Source: Gigaspora rosea (lineage: Eukaryota; Glomeromycota; Glomeromycetes; Diversisporales; Gigasporaceae). From it: 64,000 nucleotides of DNA. The notes below the pieces were generated by a model, which was given only the letters and a program-made list of their open reading frames with translations, had not been told where the DNA came from and did no database searches. Position numbers and translations under genes: made by a program. Each line of letters opens with the position of its first letter. The first letter of the stretch is position 1. The stretch spans positions 349,198 to 413,197 of the forward strand of contig QKWP01000227.1 of the NCBI GenBank assembly GCA_003550325.1. The letters are read 5' to 3'. Below, one piece after another: positions 1 to 12,343 of the stretch.

Positions 1-449
1 TTATATCATGAAATCTTTAGCGTATATCAAAAAACTGCCAAGTACGTCGAATTGTTTACTAAATTCCATAATGAAGAATCTGTTAGAGAAATTCGAAAGT
101 ATGTAAAAATTTTTTTTTTCTTATTTGAACTTTTTTTTTTTGGAAATGTTTGTTTTTACCTGTTATTTTTTTCTTTGATGCTTAAATCAGAACATTGATG
201 AGACATAAACTTCACAAGTATGAATTGGTTCAGCTAGCCAATCTATGTTGTGATGAAGTAGAAGAAGCAAAGTCTCTTATTCCAAGGAAAGTGAAAAATT
301 CAAAATAATCATTTACATTGATATTGATTTGATAAAATTAATGATTTTATCTATTTTTAAAATAAACTAATAGTTTGTGTAAGAAATCAGATGAGGAAAT
401 ACGTTCAATGCTTGATGATATCGGACAATTGAAAAAATTCCAAACTTGA
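1..449 (+). CDS. RPB4: RNA polymerase II subunit RPB4, C-terminal part (partial)
   Basis: Three exons can be read: 1-98, 191-290 and 384-449 (stop TGA 447-449). The introns begin GTATGT (99) and GTGAAA (291) and end in AG (189-190, 382-383), and all phases match. The translation carries the RPB4/HRDC-like signature: KTAKYVELFTKF, then YELVQLANLCCDEVEEAK, then SLIP, then the end DDIGQLKKFQT. RPB4 pairs with RPB7 to form the stalk of RNA polymerase II, which acts in transcription and mRNA decay in the nucleus. The start of the gene lies outside the window, so only about the last 88 residues are present. There is no sign of decay. The second donor (GTGAAA) is weaker than the first, so that exon edge is less certain than the rest. 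Confidence 0.9.
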
Positions 450-2050
450 TTTGGTTTAATGATTATACATGGGTGTCTAAATTATTTTGCCTTTGACGTA
501 AATTTAAATGACTAAATTATTTTTAGGCAAACTAAAATCGTAAATAATTTAGGATGTCGAAAATAATTTAGTCTGCAAAAATTATTTTAGCGTGCCGAAT
601 ATATTTTAGGATATCTAAAATATTTCACCATTCCAAGGATATTATAATAAATTAGATTTTTTAATATTAGTAGATTTATTTAGATAATATCTTTTTTTTA
701 AATAAGGAATAGAAATTGGTGGCGTATGATCTAACATGTACCAAGTTCAGTTCCCCAACACCCTTCTTTGGTTAGGGTGTTGCACATCAATGATTTACTA
801 TTTTAGTGCGGCGCATATCAATATCATAAAGTCTAATATATAGTATTCCAGTATTCTGGTATTCTGTTCGGTAAAGATCTGTATGATGCAATTTTGTACA
901 TATAAAAGCACTCTTGTTATCTGTTATAGTGAACTCTCAATACATTGAAGATTGGTTAAAATCTCGTTACAATTAATTTATAATGAATTTATAATGAAGT
1001 TATAATGAATTAATAATGAACTTGTTAATAAAACTCGATTACACAAAAAATTTTACCAAAATCACGTGAATTATCATTCTCACTACAGTATTATTATAAT
1101 ATTTAGGCAATATGCAAATTATTAGTATAAGTTTATCTTATCATATATAAAGGATGTTAACGCTTAATTCCATATACAGTAATTCAGAAAACAAAAACGC
1201 GTATACAGTTCACACGTGTCTTTGTTTTCTTTTTAACTAACAAACTATTATATGATAGTAGAGATTTTATTTTTTTTTATTCAATATTTCACATTCAATA
1301 TTTCACTATTAATAGTTTGTTTTGTGATAAACCTGTAAACATAACATATATTTCGCATATCATATGACTTCGCGCGAAATACACAATGATCTGCAATTCA
1401 TTCTGCGCGTAACAATTTCCATCCCATCTCTGAACTAAAGAAAAAACCAATTATCTGTTTTTTTTCTTGCGGATTTTCTTTCAAAAACATTTCTTTACTA
1501 AGGTCTACGAACCCTGAAAAAAAGTTCATGGTAAGCAGGATGCTATTGCCAACATTTTATATTTCAGTAGAGAAACAATTATATTTTTCATTATTATATT
1601 GAATACCTTATTAAGAATATTCCTTTAGAATGTTGGTTATATTTCTTTAATTAAATTGTTTTTTTTTAGAAGTGCTATAATGATAAGTTCTTTTTTTTCT
1701 TTATTATATTAGAACCCACTTTCGAATACGTAGAAACTCTGAATCGACAGTTCTTATTATATAGATGATACCTTTCTTTACGGGTGATGTAGTCTCTTTA
1801 AGTTAGATCATACCTCTTCCTGTCTTCAGCAACATCAAATAGTTTTCAATCTGGAGAGTTCATATAGGATTAATAATAAAGTAAGCTTTTTTTTTTGTTA
1901 TATGTTTTTTAATTAAAATACGTAATTTATTAATCGAATAATGGTTCATAGGAACGAGAAGATATAATTTTAGTAATTTATAATACTGTAATATGAGAGA
2001 TTGATATAATTTATTGATATTTATAGTAATAAATATGAGAGATTGATATA
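450..2050. other. AT-rich intergenic, no gene seen
   Basis: This is the 3' flank of RPB4. It holds short AT-rich degenerate repeats (TAATGAATT-like units near 970-1022) and a 44-bp direct tandem duplication at about 1990-2077 (the segment starting ATATGAGAGATTGATATAAT). The 83-codon frame starting at 2056 uses low-complexity sequence and shows no recognisable domain, so it is not called a gene. Confidence 0.5.
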
Positions 2051-2547
2051 ATTTATTGATATTTATAGTAATAGTTATTAGTTATGGTCACATTCACTGC
2101 AACAACCGGGAAATTGAAATTCAAGAAAAATGCTATAATGAAATTGTTGTTGGTGATGGCAATGATGTTAACAATAAAGGCGATGTTGATAACTATAAAA
2201 TCATCGGAAATATGGGCTATTACGGTAAATATATTTTTACTATTTTCAACTTAAAAAACTGTATATATTTGTTAAAATATATATACAAAAGGGTACTATA
2301 TTATTGACTTGTTTTTGGATTGGGCGAAAATCAAATTTTGAAATTTGTACACGTAGATAACGTTAGCATTATAAAAAACAAGCCCACCCCACAAAAAAAA
2401 CCGTGTGGAACGGAGTTCAGTAGATCGGCGTTGAATAGAAATTAAAAAAAAACCCCCTGGCCGCCCAAAAACCCTAACCCTATGTGACCGTGAAAACAAG
2501 AGCTTAAATGCTCTTATTAAAGGAATGGCAATGTATAGTACGTCTTA

Positions 2548-2585
2548 GGCCTCTATTATGGCAAAGTTTGGACATAATAGAGGCC
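2548..2585. repeat. 13-bp inverted repeat (hairpin)
   Basis: GGCCTCTATTATG at 2548-2560 is exactly complementary to 2573-2585, with a 12-nt loop. It could be a terminator-like hairpin or a small MITE end. It stands just before coding-like sequence, and no function is assigned. Confidence 0.6.
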
Positions 2586-2604
2586 CTTTAACGTGGGAGA
2601 ACAC

Positions 2605-2830
2605 AAGTTGGTCTTAAAGATAAAACGAGAGCAGAATTAGAATATAGAATAAGGCGTAAATTATCACTTGGTGTATCATCAACAGCAACCGACGTAACCG
2701 CTGTCTTAGCCTCCTCCAAATAATCAATCCCCATAATTGCCAAAACAAAACAAAGTTCCTAAAGGTGCCGTACATCGTGACTTGGACGATATAAAAGCAA
2801 AGAGCCGCTTGTCTCTGATGTGAACGCAAA
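2605..2830 (+). pseudogene. Coding-like remnant, charged/coiled-coil type
   Basis: One frame (2613-2723) reads LKDKTRAELEYRIRRKLS and ends VTAVLASSK before a stop. After a frame change, about 2755-2823 reads VPKGAVHRDLDDIKAK. The charged, heptad-like composition resembles the coiled-coil stretches common in Rhizophagus lineage-specific proteins, but I cannot name the family. No start codon or splice sites were defined. The opposite-strand frames here look like shadows. Confidence 0.3.
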
Positions 2831-3424
2831 AAAAGGTGTGAATGGACCCTTGCAATAGGATTAGATGGTAATTCTGTATTGAATGATGGGAGTGATCTGG
2901 CTAAGAAAGCTAGTCGGGCGGAAGAAATAATTGTATCATAAGAATTAATAAAAAATTCAGTGTATGGTGCTATGTCCTTGACTTTTCTTGAATTATTACT
3001 ACATGGTTTGAGTTTGGGAATTGAGGTTTCTACTTCATTTGGAATAATAATTATTGAATCTCAAATATAAGTCCTATTTTTTTTGTCAATAATAAAGATA
3101 TTAGTGAAATAATTTCAACACTATTGGTGAAATTTAGTCAATATCAAACTCAAAAACAAATCAAATTTGTTAAAGTTATAAATTATTAAATTTTGTTATT
3201 TACATTAATGATTTAATGATTAGACAGAATATTTTGAATAAAAGCGATATGCTAGGTCTAATAGTTCTATAAAAAGTGAGTTTGTTTTTTTTCGAAATTC
3301 AAGAAGAATTCGCTAATAATTTTTTAAAAGTAAATAAAATCGATACATTATCGGCTACAGTATATATTTTTATTTTATGAAAAGTCATGTGAGCATTAAA
3401 ATTTATATGCGGTGTGCAGGTTGA

Positions 3425-3503
3425 AAATTCATTCCGTAAGTAAAATTTTCTTGGAATCTGTTGAAAAAATTCATTCCGTAAGCAAAATTTTCTTGGAATC
3501 TGC
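3425..3503. repeat. ~41-bp tandem duplication
   Basis: Two adjacent copies of a segment with the core ATTCATTCCGTAAG and ending TTTTCTTGGAATCTG, differing at a few positions. Non-coding. Confidence 0.7.
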
Positions 3504-3850
3504 GGATTTTATTATATGTAACGCACTTTTTTTTTTGAATTTTTAATATTTACAAAAATTATCAAGCTTTTCCGCATATTTCACTGCTGGTGACGTAATG
3601 TTACTGTACAATGTCACAAAGCCTTTAGCAAGGATCTGTAAAAAAAAAAAAAATAAAATAAAATAAATAAATAAATAATGTAATATATGTGTCATTCTTT
3701 CAATTACCAGAAATTTTCGCTAAAGAGCTCTTCCGCTGACAATATGAAACCTTATTGATGAACCGTATCTGCTTTTTAATATTGCTATCAACTGGTTACC
3801 TGATTGTATAATAGATAAAGATGCTTTGAGAAATCTAACATTTGGCAGTA

Positions 3851-4357
3851 TCTCTTAAACCGTTTCTCTTACAAATTTACCCTGAAATTATTTTAAAATT
3901 TTGTTTTTATCATTATACCATGATCCAGTGGTTAAAATTTAATGATTTTGACATCATTCGATTCGTCTCGACGAGACGATTTGAATAGTGTCAAAATCAT
4001 TAAATTCTGATCACTAGATCGATATTTGCAAAGAGCAATTTGCAACGCATCTGCGCCGCAGATAGTTTTTTTTTTTGAAAATAACTCATGATATAGTGAT
4101 CCGAATTTGACGATTTGATACCATTCGTCGAGACGAGTCGAATGATATCAAAATCGTTAAATTCAGATCACTAGATCATGATGCTTAAATAATCATTACC
4201 GTTTCTCCTGCAAATTTGCCCTGAAATGTTGGCAATTCACAAAATAAATATCACACTTTTTTATGACGTTTGTTATTATTTTTGTGTATTTGTAATACAC
4301 GTGATTATCGGAAAATTTTAGGGCATACCTACCCTAAATTTCAAACGGTTTAAGAGA
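3851..4357. mobile_element. TA-flanked MITE carrying two hairpin repeats
   Basis: The termini TCTCTTAAACCGTTT (3851) and its complement (ending 4357) are flanked by TA on both sides (3849-3850, 4358-4359), as expected for Tc1/mariner-type targets. Inside are two near-perfect palindromes, about 3919-4021 and 4086-4182. Each has an arm containing ATGATTTTGA or a variant, a GACGAGACG centre, and an outer GATCACTAGATC. There is no coding capacity. Related palindromes recur at about 43246-43335 and 45655-45760. Confidence 0.6.
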
Positions 4358-4439
4358 TAAGCCTGATGTATGTCTCAGATTGTTTGATAGAATGACATAA
4401 TTTTTATCCGAAAATTAATGTGACAGGTAAATCTTTACA

Positions 4440-5010
4440 ATCGCTCGGGCAGACTCGAAAATTTAAATCCTTTAGAGCTTATGTGGCGAGATCCCGAAGC
4501 AAACATGGTTTTTAGTGATGATTCGGATATAATTAGCGTAGGCAGTGAGAAGTTTTTTTTTTAGAACCACGAGAAAATATGAAATGCAATGTTCCTGAAT
4601 CAGTTATAGCAAAATGTAATGAATTTATGGGTAGTTTTGATAATTCTGTCACTTTATAGGCCACAAGAAATACTTTTCATGAAAGTGATGGAAAATTGTT
4701 AGAAATTACTGTAAGCATTATTCCGATTCCTAAGCAATTAGTATTTATAAATATCCTAATATGCATTTGTTAGTGGTGAAATATGGTGCAATTTTGCATT
4801 TGAGAGCAGTGCATCACGTAGCGAACAAAGTGAGGGAACTTATGTTTCGGATATTATAATGCCTTTGCTTCGATCTAGTTTGGGGAGCCTACTCAATGGT
4901 AGTATCTGCTTAAGTACTGCAGAACGTCAAAACATAGCAAGCAGAAATTCGAGGATGGACAAAGAACGAATTGAAAAGAAACCAAATATCATGGGGCTGT
5001 AGAATTTATG
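4440..5010 (+). pseudogene. Remnant of a Rhizophagus-type lineage-specific gene
   Basis: Three coding-like blocks run in order but in different frames. The first, about 4455-4560, reads NPLELMWRDPEANMVFSD. The second, 4560-4712, contains MKCNVPESVIAKCNEFMG and a stop. The third, about 4785-5005, reads SEQSEGTYVSDIIMPLLR and then LSTAERQNIASRNSRMDK. I recall similar strings (ending in a 'GRRPDIM'-like motif) in a large multi-copy protein family of Rhizophagus irregularis with no assigned function. Stops and frame changes mean it cannot make a full protein. Confidence 0.45.
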
Positions 5011-6145
5011 TTCGTCGAGGCTCTCACAGGATCAAAGTTTAGTATAGACGCCTTCCATTTAGCACAGGGGAATGGCAATTCACTTGCATGACGAATAAGT
5101 ATCTGCCATTAAAGGGCAATAAATCATTTCATGTTCATTGTTCAATTAGAACATAAGATACAGTATATAAAATAAAAATTCTTTTTAGCGTCATTAATAA
5201 ATTTGCTTTAAAACGGTTTTTATTAATAATTTATATTAATAAATATTTAGTCACACCAGAAGTTTCATCACCCTCTGTGCTAAATAGAAGGTGTCAGTTA
5301 TATTAAGCTTGATCCGGGTAGTTACCAAGATATTTTTCATCTCGATCATGCCGAAATTCCACTATCATCACACTTATTGCTATTACTGACCTTAAGGAAT
5401 ATATTGAGAGTTTATTAATGCGGGCATTGGAACAAGCTGATACTCACCCACCCCGAAATGTCCGCCCAAGCTACGCTATTTCATCACCACTCAGAGAAGA
5501 ATAGGCAAGAACCAGAAAGGTAAGTGATTTAAACCCACTTTTGTTTGAAGATTATAAAAGAAAAAAAGTGAGGAGTTTCAGAACAAATCTTGTATTTTTT
5601 GAGGTGGTCGATCTCATGCATACATACAGTAATTAGTTTACTTTTGCAATGTGTATTTCGTGAATTTATTGTTATCAATGTCACGTATGTTCGAGAATTT
5701 TGCTGATAAAAAAATATAACATCGAAAAAATTTGTAGCGAAAATGGATCTGCAAATTTAGACGACCAAAAATTTTTTTTGATATTTTTTCTATATATGAT
5801 ATAATTCAAAATTACATACCGTATACCCTCCCTCTATAAAAAAAAAATAAAATAAAATAAAAAATAAAAAATAAAAAATACTTCGAATCTGGATTTGGTA
5901 CTGAGTAAACCTGATTTCACGCTCTTAACAAAAAGTTGTTCTTCAGACTTAGATAATTATTATGGTGGGAAAATCAAGTTTACTTAATACAAAATCTAGT
6001 TCAGAAGACCTTCTTATTCCTTACTATACTTAATTATAATTAAGAGGTACTTATTTAACCTGTATTTCAAATAATGCACATGGGCGTACTCGAAATAACG
6101 CGTTATTTCGAGTTTAACGGTAGCAATGTATTAGATGTTAGGGAC

Positions 6146-6179
<34 letters not shown>

Positions 6180-7714
6180 GAAAAATTTTGAATTCAATCC
6201 TAATCTTAAATTGATCCAATCACAGTTATTAGAAAAATTATTGCAGAAAAAATGGATGCTATCAATCGGATCGAAATTAAAATACAATAAGTGTAATGAT
6301 GATATCGTTGTCCGAAGTTGATACTCATCTTGAACTAAAATTAGCTTCAGAATTAGATTTTATCGGTTATATGCATTTAATTAGTAATTGGCTGGAAAAG
6401 CCTTTCAAGCTATAATCTACTGAATTTTATGAATGTCCGGCTCCCACTTCACTTGACCCAAATTTTAGGTTCAATAACCAAAATTTAATTTAAATAGGTT
6501 CTACGTTTTGTTACCGAGATCTTGGTTTAAAGTATACGTAGTAGTAGTTGATTTTTAATATAATAGGATATATTAACTGATTTTTAATAAAAAAAAAGAA
6601 AAATTTATCGGTTATAAATATGTCATCGTATTGTAAACAAAATCAGTATATTTAAAATGTAAAAGCAAAAAGAACTTACACGCCCCCTGAATAAATAGTT
6701 ATAAGAAATGAATTAGAGAAAAAAGATTAAGTTTAATGACTAAAGAACAGTAGTTAGATTACCGAAAAAATGAATCAAAAAGAGACAAGCACTTTTAAAT
6801 GTAAATTAACCATCAATAACAATAACATTAAAAAATAATTCAAGACGAACGGACAAATCAAGGAGATAGGCTAAATAAAAGTTCGATTTTTAAATTAAAT
6901 TTTGAATGAAATAGTGAAGGTCAATATTGTGATGAATTATTTAGAAAACGAAATATCACCGCCTGTCAATTTACTAATGATGATCGTAATCTTCTCAAAA
7001 AGTTTCTGGATGTTGGTGCTAGAAATGTATCGAGGTTCCAGCCCATAAAACGCGTCGTTTTTCTAGTTTTAGAAAATATAACTTCAGACAAGTGATAACT
7101 TCAGGATGACAAAATATTTATTACGTAATAACAAATAGCATGAATATCTCCAAGAGATGTTTAAACCTGAATTTTAATATTCATTTTACCATCCATGAAG
7201 ATAATAATATGAGTGATAAGTCAGAACATATCTATTCGTGGCGTATTTTTACTGTAGAATCAATATGATAAAAAAATTGAGCATATGTATTTATCTGTGA
7301 CGTACCTTTTCACATTTATTTCATGTCATATTTGAAGAGGTATAGAATATTTAAGTTGTATTAGACAGTTTAAATTGCATCAGATTAAAATTCATAGATA
7401 AAAAAACTATATCTCTTTGAATTATTGAGACAACAACAAATTCCAACTGAAAGAAATAATTTCCCATTTGGTAACAAATTATCATAAATTTTATGGAAAA
7501 TTAATTTTTTTTTTTATTAAAACATAAGAAAATACAAATTTAAAAGATTACTGGATACTGTAAAACTTTATTACTGTAGTACAGCGGTATTTATTCTTTA
7601 AGTGAAAAATGCTCTTGAGTTAATTTTAGATTAGTTAAATTCAAAAGAAAAAAAAAATGAAAACATCTATTTCTTTTTCAAGCATCGTAGTCCACTTATT
7701 TCGGTGGAAATCCA
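5011..7714. other. Gene-poor AT-rich stretch
   Basis: No gene is supported. There are low-complexity runs (AAAAT/AAATA repeats at 5838-5880; facing T and A tracts at 6146-6180). A short coding-like fragment near 6310-6413 reads DTHLELKLASELDFIGYM and then ends; it is too short and isolated to call. Confidence 0.45.
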
Positions 7715-7723
7715 ATAAAGTTA

Positions 7724-8403
7724 GGGGAATTTACACATAGAGACCCAAAATTTGAAAATAATTATGAATGAGAGCCCAACTTAAAAATATTTATTTATAA
7801 AGGCCTAAATTTTTGAAATATTTTTGCGTCGTTACGAATCAGTGCCCCATCGTGGATCTCAAGCCAATCATGATTTAACTTTTACTTGTAAGCACGTACA
7901 GTACATACTTGACTCAACTTTTACTTCCGGTGTATGAGTATAAAAATACAAGACACTTATCTATTAGTAAAAATGGAAAGAGTCCGCTTACCAGAAGACT
8001 AAAATACTTGTGAAAATGTGGTGAAAAAGGCCATAATAGACGAACTTGTAATCGAAGACGCTTAATGGAAAATTGCATTCATATAAACGTTGCCTTTATA
8101 CTATACATCTAAAAATTACATTGAAATGTTGTAATGTTCTTTTTTTTTAAAAATGAATTTGTATAATTATTATTCTCTTTACATATATTTCTTTAAAAAA
8201 ATATATATATATTAAATAAATAACATAAATGCTTATTAAAATTGATAGCCATATTTTAACCACAATTTCATGTGAGTCCGTGATTACATTAGGGCCAGAA
8301 TTTGTATTATTTCAAAAAATTAAGCCTTTGTAAATAAATATTTTTAAGTTGGGCCCTCATTCATAATTATTTTCAAATTTGGGTCTCGATATGTAAATTC
8401 CCC
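7724..8403. mobile_element. Mutator-type non-autonomous element with ~100-bp TIRs
   Basis: The ends start GGGGAATTTACA; the inverted repeat runs about 100 bp on each side (7724-7821 and 8309-8403). A perfect 9-bp target-site duplication, ATAAAGTTA (7715-7723 and 8404-8412), flanks it. A 9-bp duplication with long TIRs is typical of Mutator-like elements. The interior (about 8008-8055) carries a frameshifted zinc-knuckle relic (next entry). Confidence 0.85.
8005..8070 (+). pseudogene. CCHC zinc-knuckle relic inside the MULE-type element
   Basis: The plus strand reads CGEKGHNRRTCNRRR. The preceding bases read Thr-Cys-Glu in the next frame, so a 1-nt loss separates the first Cys pair of a CX2CX4HX4C knuckle. 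Knuckles of the 'GHNRRTC' type are known at the C-terminus of MULE transposases. This therefore looks like a leftover of the autonomous parent. The fragment is far too short to function. Confidence 0.55.
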
Positions 8404-8412
8404 ATAAAGTTA

Positions 8413-9982
8413 TCAGTTATCTCACGAAAACTATACTTATTCTAATTCAGCGTAAATACTATAGTTATTCGATTATATGCATTTCGAGAGAAAACAATGA
8501 ATATCTAAACTTTTTTTTCTTTTTTGCAAATAGGAAATTTTGATGATTTTTGGCAAAAATGTAGTAATGAAAATTTTTTTAACTACTATTCACCAATTTA
8601 TTTACGAGGAGTTTTTAACTGTTGATGAACTTAATTTTGTCTTGACTATAATACTAAAAAAAAATGTTGAGTACTTTCTGTAAAGATCTTAAAAAATTTG
8701 TTTGGAAATAGTTTAAGAGGTAATACTGTTTTTCAATTATCCGTTTAGTGAACTACATGTAGTAATATATTGCATGTAAAAATTATTATTATTACAGTTA
8801 CTACTCTTGTAGTAAATAATTACTACAATTACTACAAATTGCATTTTTGAATTACCAATCATTAAATAATATTATGAGATCTTTCTTATGCTTACATTTC
8901 TGTTCTAGGCCGAAAGAAACCAAGACTTTATTGCCCTACAGGACGTTTTCTTTGTAGGTGGTAGCAACCTTTGATTATAAAGAAAAACTCAACGAGTTAC
9001 TCAAACCGATTTTAATAATTTTATTGGTGAACTATCCGTACTGATTGGTCAATAAACAATCATTTATTCTTAATTCAATTCAGTCAAGTGTTACAATTAT
9101 TTATTAATTGAAATACATATTTGAAGTAATCTTTAACTTTTATGAATTTCTTATATATATGTTAATTTATTTAAATTGATAAATCACTTCTTATTAAATG
9201 TCTTATTAAAATTAATTTAATTAACTGATATGTATAATAATCAGTACTCGTACAGGAAGGCCTCCAATTTCCAGGTCGAGCGCATCGGAATCACGGTCAG
9301 CTGGATCGGAATAAATCAAATTTGCCCAAGATCATTACTAGTCATTTGTTAAATAAAAATGTCCAGCTGATAATTTCACTATCGAACCTGTTAACTATTA
9401 TGACTCTAGTTCTGATGCATTCTACTTTAAACAATTAATTAAAGTCAGGTGAGCATAGCAAACTTTCATTGTCATCGGCTGATTTTTGTAGATCATCTTG
9501 TGGCATTGCAAAAATATATTGGATTAATGGTTAACTTCGAATTACCTCGTCGAAAGTGTATTTCCTAAATTTTTATGTCATAACCCCTGCGAACATATTC
9601 ATGGCTGCGAGTCCATTTTTGTGATGGTGAATCGTTATTTTAATAAAAATTTATTAGATAAAATGATCTGTTAAATCAATTTGCTAAACACGATTAATAA
9701 CGATAAGACAGGAAAAATTAAATAAAATAAAATATACTATCCTGTACAGGACTTTGGATTGACAGATTTCGTATGCAGCTTCATCCAAACTTACTTTAAA
9801 ATTTTCAAATACCAACCAAAAAACCAGCAAGTCAATTGGAAAATGTATTGATCTTCTTCCTGAAAAAGTAATAAAGTACATAATGTTAGTACATAATGGC
9901 CTGGCTTTGCCTGCATTTGATAAATCAATACCTTTTTTACCTTTTTTTATCTAATAACTCCTGAGCGTTGAAATATTCCAAA
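8413..9982. other. AT-rich intergenic, no gene seen
   Basis: Many TA-rich runs and short inverted words (for example the GTAGTAA/TTACTAC clusters near 8750-8850). A segment near 9482 (CTGATTTTTGTAGATCATC) resembles the inverted repeats that flank the 19-23 kb locus. No supported coding sequence. Confidence 0.4.
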
Positions 9983-10561
9983 TCAGGATCGGATGAAGCC
10001 AGGCAAAAAATCATTATTTTCTTGATTTATTTTCTGATTCGACTCCCTTAGACAAGGTTTCTTCGAGAATTTTTGATCACCAGTTTCTTCCGGAAGGAGA
10101 TCATGTATACGTTTTCGAATCTCATTGCCAGTTTTATTGGTTAAGGTCTTATCAATAGAGGTCTGGAAGAATGGCTTGGATTTAATAAACTTAATAAACT
10201 TAATAGACCAGCCACCATAAGCAAACAAGTCTAACAAATCTTTTCTTCCTCAAGAGTACGAGCACGTTCCGATTGTTGAAAATAATCATTGATGCTTTGC
10301 TTATAATAACCTTTTTCGTAATTTTTGCTTAATTTCAGTAAGTTTGAGATCATTTTTATAAATTTTGAGGCTCTCACTGAGAGCGGAGTACCAATTTGAG
10401 ACACCTTCCTTCTTCGAGGAGAAGTCGAACTTTTCAAAAAATGTGATCGATGTAGGTCTTTCGCTCTTAATAAAAAAATCAATGTACTGGGAAATCAAGA
10501 TTGCCCTTGAGTCTGACATTTTTTTGTTCATCAGGGGTGTATCGCGTTTTTTTATGCACAA
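9983..10561 (-). pseudogene. Unidentified degraded gene (two frameshifts)
   Basis: Read from 10561 downward, the sequence goes from ISQYIDFFIKSERPTSITFF, shifts frame near 10320 into YYKQSINDYFQQSERARTLE, and shifts back near 10235 into YGGWSIKFIKFIKSKPFF, ending GFIRS (9983). The first and last blocks share one frame. Composition is protein-like throughout, so this is one broken gene rather than three small ones. The family is not recognised. The plus-strand frame 10365-10580 is a shadow. Confidence 0.4.
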
Positions 10562-10768
10562 CCCTGCTGAGCACGTTTAGTTTAGTAATAATAATTTATA
10601 CGTGTTTTTTCTGCCACACATTTGATCCTGTCAACCGTTGCTTGCACCTAGTATAGTATATATAAGATAACTTTGTTTCTTTCGCTAACTGTGCTAAATT
10701 TTTTTTTCTTTTATCCCTGTAAAATAGAACGTGTCCTGTAAGATGTAGTCTGGCATAAGACGGGCAAA

Positions 10769-11240
10769 AACTACGATTATTCTTCATCAGAAGGTACGTT
10801 TGTGACCAGATTCTCTCACAGAAGACAGTATGACTACTGGGTGTTCTGAGGAACTACGGTTATCCCATAAACTCTCGAGTTGTGGCTCACACTTGGTTGT
10901 CAAGAGTTATACAATGAGCACGTACCCAGAATGCAAGTTTTTCTTTTGATGCCTTGTAAGTATCTTAAAGCAGAGCTCTAATTATACTAATCCTTAACTT
11001 GTGCTAATACTCATTTTGTTATTGAATATTCCAGCGAAAGGATTACTTGACCCCATATATTAGGTCACAGGCAGGGTTGGTCAAAAACTACGGTTATTCC
11101 TACAGGGGCACCTGTCGTGACTTGTGTAATGGAAGACGATGCGCTAACCGATCATTCTGAAGAACTACGGTTATCCCATAAGCTCGTTCAAGAGTTGTGG
11201 TTCATGATCGGTTATCAAGGGTGTGTATCGTGTGCTCGAT
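10769..11240. repeat. Two imperfect direct copies of a ~160-bp unit
   Basis: 10769-10930 and 11085-11240 both start AAAAACTACG. Both contain AACTACGGTTATCCCATAA, followed by GAGTTGTGG and GTTATCAAG-like words. The frame at 11117-11425 falls largely in the second copy and is not convincing as a gene. The origin is unknown; it may be part of a dispersed element. Confidence 0.5.
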
Positions 11241-11879
11241 CACTTACCGCTTGGTCTTTTTTATCAAATCAAGCTATTATCGTCGCTTTTGGATTTATTT
11301 TATTAAAGATAATATCATTTTTTATACAATTGATTAAAAGACCAACAAGGAAATTTACTTTATTTTTCTACTCTTTATCACATACAAACAGCAAAATGCA
11401 TATACTTTATTCAAGCCTGATATGAGTGAATGTAGATACTAAGACAGCCGGATAAAATCTGCTTCGAAAGGCAAATTCCATGGCTCTACAATTAATCAGG
11501 TTATGATATTATTATTATTTCTATTTTTATTGAAATTATTCCTTCAATTGCATCTAACAGAGCCAGCAAACAAAAACCAAATTCTTTAGATAATACGTTA
11601 TGAATTTTTATAGGAGAGCGCCCATCCCTTTTTCTCACATAGCCTTGGATCCGTAACTTAAGAAAGTTCGAATTTGTGAATCATCCCGACCAAAATTTCA
11701 GCGATGACCCGTCGCCAAAAAAAATCAGAACTTAAACATAATACTGTAGCATTGATATCACATTCCTTTGAGCATTTTTATATATTTATCTGTATAATAT
11801 ATCAGAATAAATACATATTTATTGATACAAATAAATATATAAGGCATATGAATGCCCATTACATGATGTAATAATAAAA

Positions 11880-12135
11880 ATACGGAATAAGAATCTATCT
11901 GCTGTTTTATTTTTTCTTGTACACGACATCTTTTGCTTTCGGGTCCATCAGATACTGTTATTTTGTCTTTTAACAATCCAATAACCTTTTTTATTCCTTT
12001 TCGTATTGATTCAAGATCCTCTTTGGTTAAATTAATCTGCTATTCGTTTTTACTAGTACAATATAGGCCATCGGTAGCAAATATGATGAAATGCCATCCT
12101 GTGGCTGAAAAATATAGAGTTTCTCGGGTATGTTA
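11880..12135 (-). pseudogene. Remnant of an unidentified lineage-type gene
   Basis: The minus strand from about 12130 reads RETLYFSATGWHFIIFATDG, then YCTSKNE, an in-frame stop (TAG), and then LTKEDLESIRKGIKKVIGLL and KDKITVSDGPESKRCR. It breaks down below 11880. I recall similar strings (a GWHF block followed by a 'V.GLLKD' block and a KR-rich end) in repeated Rhizophagus proteins of unknown role. There is a single stop and no defined start, so it is called a fragment. Confidence 0.45.
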
Positions 12136-12343
12136 TACAGCAGCAGGTCAGTGTCGCAAGAAAAAAAAATTTTAAGCTTATGCATATTCTGTGCTTACAA
12201 TGAGCAGTATAAAAATTTAAAAAATCCTGTATTTAATTAATAGAGGTCTCGTGTTTTGCACCGGGTACTTTGCATTGGTGGATATTGAAAGAGGGAGGTA
12301 CTTTGGTCAGTGCACTACGGTACACAAATATATCAAGACTTAG

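Noticed and set aside
2056-2307. 83-codon plus-strand frame
   Set aside because: Begins inside a tandem duplication, has low-complexity composition and no domain; not separable from chance in such AT-rich DNA.
10365-10580. 71-codon plus-strand frame
   Set aside because: Shadow of the minus-strand coding remnant, which has more protein-like composition.
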